From positions 1 through 6,971 of the forward strand of contig JBIIJN010000105.1 in NCBI GenBank assembly GCA_044233745.1: 6,971 nucleotides of DNA, read 5' to 3'. The DNA is from UBA6165 sp044233745 (GTDB lineage: Bacteria; Bacteroidota; Bacteroidia; Flavobacteriales_D; Crocinitomicaceae). The translations under genes were made by a program, and so were the position numbers. The stretch's first letter is position 1. Every line of letters begins with the position of its first letter. The notes under the pieces were generated by a model. It was not told the origin of the DNA. It ran no database searches and worked only from the letters and a program-made list of their open reading frames with translations. This document shows positions 1 to 4,844 of this stretch, one piece after another.

Positions 1-647
1 CATGGCGTTCTGTTTTGTTGGATTTGCCTTATCACGGGGAAAACAAAAACGAACTATTATCGCAGCGAAACATAAAAGCATACGCAAACTTTGTGCAAGC
101 GGAATTGCAAAAAATCGGTGTGGAACGTTATCAGCTTGTGGGTCACAGCATGGGCGGCTATATTGGATTGGAATTGCTTAAGCAAGACAAAAACTTGGAT
201 AAACTCATTTTGTTGCATTCTAATATTTGGGAAGATTCTGAAGAACGCAAAAGCAATCGAGAACGTGTTGCCGCCTTAGTGAAACGCAACAAAACACTGT
301 TTCTAAGAGAGTCCCTGCCGCTTTTATTCAAAGACAAGCACAAGCACCAATCTGTGATTTTGGAACTCATTCGCGAGGCCAGTGCCATGAGCGCAGAAGG
401 AATTGCACACGGAGCTTTGTCCATGCGCGACCGAACGGATCAATTCGATCTTGTTCAACAAAATGCTCAACGCATATTTTTCATTCAAGGCAGTCACGAC
501 GCATTGATTCCACTCCAAGAAGCTGAAGAAGCATGGAACAAATACGCCAAACCAGCACATTTTTTCGTGATTCCTGATTGTGGCCACATGAGTCATTTTG
601 AAAGACCGAGAACATTGAGGAGGTTGTTGGAGGATGTTGTTTTGTAG
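1..647 (+). CDS. Alpha/beta hydrolase fold protein, 5' end cut by window edge
   Basis: The reading frame is open from the window edge (first whole codon at 3, Trp) to TAG at 645-647, giving 214 visible residues. The TTG at 15 is not a credible start because the coding pattern runs through it: residues before and after form the strand ending in DLPYHG, the usual 'DlpGHG' element before the nucleophile. The nucleophile elbow GHSMGG has its Ser at visible residue 49 (codon 147-149). The likely acid is Asp166 in GSHDALIP and the likely base His195 in DCGHMSHFERP, so the catalytic triad is complete. The cap region lies between residues about 75 and 150. Nothing here fixes the substrate; esterase, thioesterase or lactonase activity are all possible. 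No signal peptide can be judged because the N-terminus is missing. The gene is convergent with yidD, with a 41-nt gap, so it is not part of the same transcript. Confidence 0.9.
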   Translation, partial: WRSVLLDLPYHGENKNELLSQRNIKAYANFVQAELQKIGVERYQLVGHSMGGYIGLELLKQDKNLDKLILLHSNIWEDSEERKSNRERVAALVKRNKTLFLRESLPLLFKDKHKHQSVILELIREASAMSAEGIAHGALSMRDRTDQFDLVQQNAQRIFFIQGSHDALIPLQEAEEAWNKYAKPAHFFVIPDCGHMSHFERPRTLRRLLEDVVL

Positions 648-686
648 AAAAAACACTTTCCAATTTTGTTTTCTGTAAAAAACAAC
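636..686. terminator. Possible A/T-rich bidirectional terminator between convergent genes
   Basis: GTTGTTTT (636-643) and AAAACAAC (679-686) are perfect inverted 8-mers. Inside them, AGAAAAAACA (646-655) and TGTTTTCT (667-674) can pair with a two-base bulge. The structure lies across the end of the + strand hydrolase gene and the 41-nt gap to the end of yidD, and A or T runs flank the stem on both strands. The stem contains very little G/C, so it is weaker than a classical intrinsic terminator. The position supports the call more than the stability does. Confidence 0.35.
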
Positions 687-688
687 GA

Positions 689-958
689 CTACGGTTGAAT
701 GGCCGATTTCTCCCCACACCCACAATGCTTCGAAACAGGATCATAGCCTGCACCACCATAAGGATTGCAGCGCAGAATACGTTTGATGCCGTGATACAAG
801 CCTGTGATTGGCCCACAAGTGCGTAAAGCCTCAATCATAAAGCTTGAACAAGACGGTTCGTAGCGACAACTCTGCGGCAGCATTGGACTGATTAACCATT
901 GGTAAATTTTCACCAAGAGAATGAATGGGTAGGAAAGAATAAGTCTTATGGTTTTCAT
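689..958 (-). CDS. yidD: YidD, membrane protein insertion efficiency factor
   Basis: This is an 89-residue protein of the YidD (DUF37) family, whose members are about 70-110 aa and assist YidC/Sec-dependent insertion of inner-membrane proteins from the cytoplasmic face. An amphipathic N-terminal helix (about 1-27, MKTIRLILSYPF onward) is followed by the family signature CRYEPSCSSF at 31-40 and the NPYGGAGYDPV block at 65-75. A Cys-rich tail (HCGCG, 78-82) follows. I chose ATG at 958-956 over an in-frame upstream TTG at 1009: it gives the normal family N-terminus, and it overlaps the TGA stop of the upstream gene as ATGA, a typical translational coupling arrangement. The partner gene is a methyltransferase-like protein; the common rnpA-yidD-yidC neighbours are absent. 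Identity is seen directly in the motifs; the role is family knowledge. Confidence 0.93.
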   Translation of the reverse strand: MKTIRLILSYPFILLVKIYQWLISPMLPQSCRYEPSCSSFMIEALRTCGPITGLYHGIKRILRCNPYGGAGYDPVSKHCGCGEKSAIQP

Positions 959-1809
959 AATGGCTTTTCGTAGCTCCAATCTTTGATTTCTTGGAAACGT
1001 GCGTAACATGTTGAAAGACTTGGATGATGTAACACACTTTCTATGCTCACTTCTGGAAGGGCATCTTGCGCCAAATCGTTGCGCACAAAAATGAAGTTGA
1101 AGCCCAAATCATTGGCACCCACCAAGCGGTAACCTTTCTTTTTGCCCAATTTCACCATGGCTGTGGGAGAGGCGCCGTGATAAGTCGGATTTTTGCCAGG
1201 GAAAATATAGTCTGGATTGTAAGGCACCACCAAATCTTCCATGCCAAAAGCGACTTGTGTTTCGATGATCACCACTTGCGGTTGAACCACATCCAAGGCA
1301 TCCCAAACCCAATAGTCGTTGCCGTCAATATCGATGGAGAGCAAACCGATTTCGCCTGATAAACCACTGTTTTTCACCAAATTGTTGATGTTTTCGCGTT
1401 TCACTAAAGCCTCCACAAAAACAGGTTTTTCCCCCCACGGATGCGGATATTTGTTGTAGAAATATTCGCCACGTGAAATGGCTTTTGGATTGCCGTCGAT
1501 GAAAGTGCCCGACCAACCAAAATTTAGCGCCAAATTCGCACTGTTGCTGTTGATGCCGTCATCTGAACCGATTTCCAAAAAGGTCTTTTTCGTCATGCCG
1601 ATGGCTGCAAAAATGTAGAGCAACAAACCGTCTTCTTCAAACTGCGAAAAAGCCCGATATCCCGTTTGGTTCAAAGGAACTAAATGACCTTTTTGAATGC
1701 GCTCTTGGTGCTGTAAATACAAACTCCGTTGCGCCACTTGACTGGCAGCATTGAAGCGATTGCGAACCCGAAGAATGTTGAAATATTTTTTGATGAGGTG
1801 TTTGAGCAA
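955..1809 (-). CDS. FkbM-like SAM-dependent methyltransferase family protein
   Basis: This is a 284-residue soluble protein with no signal peptide or membrane segment. Residues 56-65 (QFEEDGLLLY) lead into a motif I-like strand and loop, FLEIGSDDGINSNSANLAL (77-95). An acidic end to the next strand follows in GTFIDGNP (101-108), then LLSIDIDGNDYWVWDAL (156-172) and VVIIETQ (179-185). This order resembles FkbM-type (Methyltransf_21) class I methyltransferases, many of which act on glycans or small molecules; the substrate here is unknown. The only possible start is TTG at 1809-1807: upstream in frame there is no ATG, GTG or TTG before a stop at 1866-1864, and the next Met is residue 72, inside the conserved domain. 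A promoter-like box lies just upstream. The stop TGA overlaps the yidD ATG. Catalytic activity is an inference from fold-type motifs only. Confidence 0.72.
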   Translation of the reverse strand: MLKHLIKKYFNILRVRNRFNAASQVAQRSLYLQHQERIQKGHLVPLNQTGYRAFSQFEEDGLLLYIFAAIGMTKKTFLEIGSDDGINSNSANLALNFGWSGTFIDGNPKAISRGEYFYNKYPHPWGEKPVFVEALVKRENINNLVKNSGLSGEIGLLSIDIDGNDYWVWDALDVVQPQVVIIETQVAFGMEDLVVPYNPDYIFPGKNPTYHGASPTAMVKLGKKKGYRLVGANDLGFNFIFVRNDLAQDALPEVSIESVLHHPSLSTCYARFQEIKDWSYEKPL

Positions 1810-1827
1810 GGTGTAGAAATTTAGTCG

Positions 1828-1835
1828 CGAAGGTA
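1828..1835 (-). promoter_or_regulatory. Bacteroidota-type -7 promoter box before the methyltransferase-like gene
   Basis: On the - strand this reads TACCTTCG, a 7 of 8 match to the TAnnTTTG consensus of the Bacteroidota housekeeping sigma factor. It follows a run of T and lies 18 nt upstream of the TTG start at 1809, so the 5' leader would be only about 10-15 nt. I see no convincing -33 TTTG element at the expected distance, so the call rests on the -7 box and its position. Confidence 0.45.
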
Positions 1836-1868
1836 AAAAAAATGTGGGAGGTATTTGATTGTTTCAGT

Positions 1869-2010
1869 TCACGGAATGCACAGAGAATACACGAAAGGCA
1901 CAGAGTAAGGAGGTATTCGACAATTACCTTAGTGAAGTATTAGTGTTCTTAGCGTCTTAGTGGTTTTGAAATATTCGAATAATATGCCACAAAGTCACGA
2001 AGCCACAAAG
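1869..2010. repeat. Interspersed CACAAAG/CTTAGTG-type intergenic repeat in three blocks
   Basis: Most of the 204-nt gene-free stretch 1810-2013 is made of degenerate 8-10 bp repeats of the form CAC(A/G/T)(A/G)AG. Block 1 (1869-1910) is in + orientation, block 2 (1927-1966) carries the same motif reversed (CTTAGTG), and block 3 (1987-2010) is + again, with CACAAAGT, CACGAAGC, CACAAAG at an 8-bp period. Blocks 1 and 2 face each other and can form a hairpin starting with TAAGG (1906-1910) and CCTTA (1927-1931). TATTCGAATA (1972-1981) is a perfect 10-bp palindrome. Similar repeats are common between genes in environmental Bacteroidota genomes. I see no ORF, tRNA or transposase here. Confidence 0.6.
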
Positions 2011-2013
2011 TTT

Positions 2014-2781
2014 TTATTCTTTCCTTTTCACCTTTTTCCTACTCACACACTCATCCGTTCCTTTTTTGGAGCAGCAACTCACTTCGGTTTCGCCAGTTTC
2101 TGTGATTTCTACTTTTGGAGAGATAAGGGGAATATTGAGATTCATGCCGCGCACGATGAAAAGCCCACCGAAAAGGATGAGGATAACGGGACTTGCTTTG
2201 CGGAATTTCTCGCGCAGCGAAATGGAAATACTACTGGCAAAATAGGTGATGGTGGCCATGGCAGGAAGCGTACCCAATCCAAAAATTGCCATGAATAAAG
2301 CGCCTTCGAAGAGTCCGCCATACACCAAAGAACCGAGTAAGGCAAAATATACCGCCCCGCAGGGAAGCAAACCATTGATCATGCCCAACATAAAGAGAGA
2401 CAAGGTGCTTTTTCGCTTGATGAGTTTGCCAAATGTGCCGTGTACAAATCCGTTCAACTTCATGTGGATGCGGTTGAAAAAATGGAATCTGGCAAAAATT
2501 CTTGGGAAAATTACCCCAGCAATGATGAGCGCTCCAAACACAATGGAAATGGCTTGCAAAAGCCCCATAAGCTGAAAGGTCTTGCCCATCATACCGAAGA
2601 TAGCACCCAAGAGGGCATAAACTAAAATTCGCCCCAAGTGATAGACCACGGTTTTGAACAGCTTTTCAGCGGGTGGTGCTTGCTGGATAGGCAAAATCAT
2701 GGCAATTGGTCCACACATGCCCACGCAATGTAAACTGGATGACAGTCCTAAAATCAGCGCTATGGAAATCAAAGAAATCAT
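2014..2781 (-). CDS. TauE/SafE-like (UreH/DsbD_2-type) membrane protein of the cbb3 assembly cluster
   Basis: This is a 255-residue polytopic inner-membrane protein with about six hydrophobic segments: residues 3-30, 43-64, 70-95, 127-152, 157-183 and 198-213. Segment 1 contains SLHCVGMCGP (16-25) and segment 4 contains NGLLPCG (136-142). These Cys motifs in two matching halves are typical of the DsbD_2/UreH-like branch of the TauE/SafE and CcdA-like families. Members next to cbb3 oxidase genes are thought to help metal or redox supply for oxidase maturation; the transported species is not established here. The cytoplasmic or periplasmic tail has three Cys (236, 237, 245) in a Lys-rich context and may bind metal. 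I chose ATG at 2781 over TTG at 2793 because it overlaps the ccoH TGA as ATGA, indicating translational coupling. It is the last gene of the cluster; 'sulfite exporter' would be an over-specific name. Confidence 0.85.
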   Translation of the reverse strand: MISLISIALILGLSSSLHCVGMCGPIAMILPIQQAPPAEKLFKTVVYHLGRILVYALLGAIFGMMGKTFQLMGLLQAISIVFGALIIAGVIFPRIFARFHFFNRIHMKLNGFVHGTFGKLIKRKSTLSLFMLGMINGLLPCGAVYFALLGSLVYGGLFEGALFMAIFGLGTLPAMATITYFASSISISLREKFRKASPVILILFGGLFIVRGMNLNIPLISPKVEITETGETEVSCCSKKGTDECVSRKKVKRKE

Positions 2782-3209
2782 TTGCTCACCCAAAAAGTTT
2801 TGCGGATAGAGAAATCCTCGTTATCGATTTTCCAATCCATGCGCAACTCATATTTTCCTTTGTGGAATTCATCCCAGGAGAATTGATGCAAGCGCCCTTG
2901 ACCGATTTTTTTGTTCAAATCCCACGCGGCATTGTCGGCACGGTAAAAGTGCAATTCGGCTTGGTTGAATTGCGGGAAATTTTCGTCGAAAAACAAGTTC
3001 AACTGACCTTCTGCTGATTCGATTTGCAGGTTGTTCAAAAAAGGCATTCCATTTTCTGTGGCTTCTTTTGTTTCGTTGAAAACCAATTCGCGGGTATAAT
3101 AATCGGTGTATTCCAAATCCACATCTTGGCGTAAAAAACTGGTTACAAGTGTCAAAATAAAAATGACAAATGCGATCAGTGCTATTGTAATTCCATGTCC
3201 GAAGTTCAT
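2778..3209 (-). CDS. ccoH: CcoH/FixH-like cbb3 oxidase assembly protein
   Basis: This 143-residue protein begins MNFGHGITIALIAFVIF, with one membrane helix at about 6-26. A soluble domain outside the cytoplasm follows, with DLEYTDYYTRELVFNE (31-46) and a beta-rich C-terminal half ending in DNEDFSIRKTFWVSK. Helix position, DYY-type motif and gene order after ccoG match the FixH/CcoH family, a single-span protein needed for a stable cbb3 oxidase. I prefer ATG at 3209-3207 because it gives the normal short N-terminus directly before the helix. The frame is, however, open upstream through the whole repeat block to a GTG at 3383 that overlaps the ccoG stop (GTGA); that start would add 58 residues of KSLNL-type pentapeptide repeats. 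No clear Shine-Dalgarno sequence precedes either start. The gene overlaps the next one by ATGA. Sequence conservation in this family is low, so the call leans on context. Confidence 0.85.
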   Translation of the reverse strand: MNFGHGITIALIAFVIFILTLVTSFLRQDVDLEYTDYYTRELVFNETKEATENGMPFLNNLQIESAEGQLNLFFDENFPQFNQAELHFYRADNAAWDLNKKIGQGRLHQFSWDEFHKGKYELRMDWKIDNEDFSIRKTFWVSK

Positions 3210-3216
3210 ATTAATA

Positions 3217-3328
3217 GATTTTAGATTGAGAGATTTTAGATTTAGGGATTTTGGATTTAGGGATTTTAGATTGAGAGATTTCAGATTGAGGGATTTTAGA
3301 TTGAGGGATTTTAGATTGAGGGATTTTA
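3217..3328. repeat. 15-bp tandem repeat array A (seven full units plus a partial)
   Basis: Seven contiguous 15-bp units run from 3217 to 3321, with a partial eighth to 3328. The consensus on the + strand is GATTTTAGATTGAGG. Units 6 and 7 are identical; unit 3 has TTTTGG, units 2 and 3 end in TTTAGG, and unit 5 has TTTC. There are no spacers. The array fills most of the 170-nt gap between ccoG and ccoH. On the - strand, two of the three frames of the unit lack a stop, which explains the open frame into ccoH. Confidence 0.92.
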
Positions 3329-3330
3329 AT

Positions 3331-3380
3331 AATCTGCAATCGAGAAATCTGCAATCAAAAAATCTGCAATCAAAAAATCT
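3331..3380. repeat. 15-bp tandem repeat array B (three units plus a partial)
   Basis: Three units, 3331-3345, 3346-3360 and 3361-3375, have the + strand consensus AATCTGCAATCAAAA; units 2 and 3 are identical and the first ends CGAGA. AATCT at 3376-3380 is a fourth start that runs into the ccoG stop codon. The core AATCTnnAATC is also present in array A, but on the opposite strand, so A and B look like one repeat family in inverted orientation. Confidence 0.85.
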
Positions 3381-4777
3381 CACAAAATAGGTCCCACAAA
3401 GGTTGTTTTTACTTTAGTTACAAGTTTATCACCTGCGTATATGCCTACATACACGAAGTTTCTTCCTTTTTTGATGTCATCTAGGTTCATTTTTACAATT
3501 ACGGGCGATTTCAAGTGTTGTTCGGGTTGTAAAACAGCATCTTGCAATGCCAATTCAATTTCTCCTTGGGTGTCAATCAATTCTAGGCGTACTGGATAAG
3601 CGTTTTTGGTTTTATTCGTTATGTTCAACTCATAGATGTTCGAGATGCGTCCGTCGGCCAATTCTTGGTATGTCGTGCCGCGTTGACGTAACATCTTAGC
3701 GCTGAAATCTGTGCGTGTGGCAACGAGAGTTACCAATACGCCAAAGAGCAAAGTCAACACAACGGTGTAACCAATCACGCGCGGTGTCCAGCGGAATTTC
3801 ACGCCCGTGTTGATCCCGTTTTCACTGTCGTAGCGTATCAAACCTTTCGGCAAATCAACGGCTTCCATCATGTGATCGCAGGCATCGATACAAGCCGTGC
3901 AGTTTACACATTCCAATTGGGTTCCGTGTCGGATATCAATTCCAGTGGGGCAAACATCCACACAGTGACCGCAATCAATACAATCACCTTTGCCAGCCGT
4001 TTTGCGGTCTTCGTTTTTTCGGAATTTTCCTCTTTCTTCACCGCGGATGTGATCGTAAGTAATCACGATTGAATTTTTATCCAAAAGCACACCCTGCAGC
4101 CTGCCATATGGACAAATAGTTGTGCAGACTTGTTCTCTTAAAAACATAAACACGCCATAAAACACATAGGTAAAGACGATGATCGCTATCAGTCCGCCAA
4201 TATGATTGCGGGGGTCGGCAATTTGTATTTCCCAGAGTTGTTCAGCGCCAATGATATAAGCCAAGAAAGTGTTGGCAATCAGGAAAGAAATTCCAAAGAA
4301 AATGCCGTGTTTCAATACGCGCTTTCTGATTTTTTCTGCATTCCACGGTTGCGCATCCAATTTCTTTTGGTGTGTCCAATCGCCATCAATCCAATACTCG
4401 ATGCGGCGGAATAACATTTCCATAAAAATGGTTTGCGGACAAAACCAACCACAGAAGATGCGACCGAAAATAACGGTAAATAAAACCACAAACACCACGG
4501 ATACGACCAAACCAATGGCGAGGATGTAAAAATCTTGTGGCCAAAAAATCTGCCCGAAGAACACAAATTTACGTTCAATTACATTCAGCAAAATCATCGG
4601 CTCTCCACCGATTTTGATGTGGGGTGTTGCAAAAAGCAGTGCCAATAAAATATAACTCAGCAGTTTTCTTTTGTCGTAGAACCAGCCTTTCGGCATTTTT
4701 GGGTAAACCCAGATGCGTTTTCCTTTGTCGTCAACGGTTGCGATGGTGTCTCTGAAAGATTCGTCTTGTGAGGTCAT
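3380..4777 (-). CDS. ccoG: CcoG/RdxA/FixG cbb3 oxidase accessory Fe-S protein
   Basis: This 465-residue membrane protein matches the usual length and full motif set of CcoG. CcoG is a polyferredoxin-like inner-membrane protein linked in studied bacteria to reduction of Cu(II) to Cu(I) for the CuB site of cbb3 oxidase. Membrane segments lie at about 39-55, 83-107, 158-176, 193-213 and 334-353. Redox Cys pairs are in GRIFCGWFCPQ (Cys109, 113) and EQVCTTICPYGR (Cys218, 222). Two 4Fe-4S motifs follow: CIDCGHCVDVCP (Cys266, 269, 272, 276) and CVNCTACIDAC (Cys290, 293, 296, 300). The C-terminal 110 residues form an Ig-like domain (FixG C-terminal type). ATG at 4777 gives a normal N-terminus with the family segment RIWVYPKMPKGWFYDKR (21-37). 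The gene starts 67 nt after ccoP, beyond a stem-loop, and all key residues are intact. Confidence 0.97.
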   Translation of the reverse strand: MTSQDESFRDTIATVDDKGKRIWVYPKMPKGWFYDKRKLLSYILLALLFATPHIKIGGEPMILLNVIERKFVFFGQIFWPQDFYILAIGLVVSVVFVVLFTVIFGRIFCGWFCPQTIFMEMLFRRIEYWIDGDWTHQKKLDAQPWNAEKIRKRVLKHGIFFGISFLIANTFLAYIIGAEQLWEIQIADPRNHIGGLIAIIVFTYVFYGVFMFLREQVCTTICPYGRLQGVLLDKNSIVITYDHIRGEERGKFRKNEDRKTAGKGDCIDCGHCVDVCPTGIDIRHGTQLECVNCTACIDACDHMMEAVDLPKGLIRYDSENGINTGVKFRWTPRVIGYTVVLTLLFGVLVTLVATRTDFSAKMLRQRGTTYQELADGRISNIYELNITNKTKNAYPVRLELIDTQGEIELALQDAVLQPEQHLKSPVIVKMNLDDIKKGRNFVYVGIYAGDKLVTKVKTTFVGPIL

Positions 4778-4808
4778 GGTGGTGGTGAATTGGTGGTGTA
4801 AGAAAGAA

Positions 4809-4836
4809 ATGTCCGTAACTATTCAGCCACGGACAT
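4809..4836 (-). terminator. Stem-loop with T-rich tail between ccoP and ccoG
   Basis: On the - strand, ATGTCCGTGGCT pairs with AGTTACGGACAT around a GAAT loop. This makes a 12-bp stem (eight perfect outer pairs, then two G-T wobbles, C-G and T-A). It is followed directly by TTCTTTCTTA. The shape fits an intrinsic terminator or attenuator after ccoP, or an RNA-processing/stability hairpin that separates levels of the structural subunits from those of ccoG and the genes after it. The tail is interrupted by C, so read-through into ccoG is likely. Confidence 0.65.
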
Positions 4837-4844
4837 CCCTTGTT

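Noticed and set aside
15..647. Complete hydrolase starting at TTG 15
   Set aside because: The core strand before DLPYHG and the oxyanion-region residues lie upstream; the frame is open to the window edge, so the gene is cut.
324..834. Overlapping - strand ORFs of 117 and 133 residues
   Set aside because: They are antisense to the hydrolase gene and the yidD 3' end, with no recognisable domain; the sense genes have clear catalytic or family motifs.
959..1009. N-terminal extension of YidD from a TTG at 1009
   Set aside because: It adds 17 residues not typical of the family and lies inside the coding end of the upstream gene; the ATG at 958 with ATGA overlap is far better.
1960..2298. A + strand ORF of 112 residues starting in the spacer repeat
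   Set aside because: It is antisense to the TauE/SafE-like gene and low in complexity, with no family resemblance.
2782..2793. Start of the TauE/SafE-like protein at TTG 2793
   Set aside because: ATG at 2781 overlaps the ccoH stop and gives a normal N-terminus straight into the first helix.
2706..3017. A + strand ORF of 103 residues
   Set aside because: It is antisense to ccoH and the start of the following gene; no motif or plausible upstream signal.
3217..3380. CRISPR array
   Set aside because: The period is a constant 15 bp with no unique spacers and no cas genes nearby; this is a simple tandem repeat.
3106..3390. A + strand ORF of 94 residues with FRLRD-type repeats
   Set aside because: It is open only because the 15-bp repeat unit has no stop in that frame; it is antisense to ccoH and the end of ccoG.
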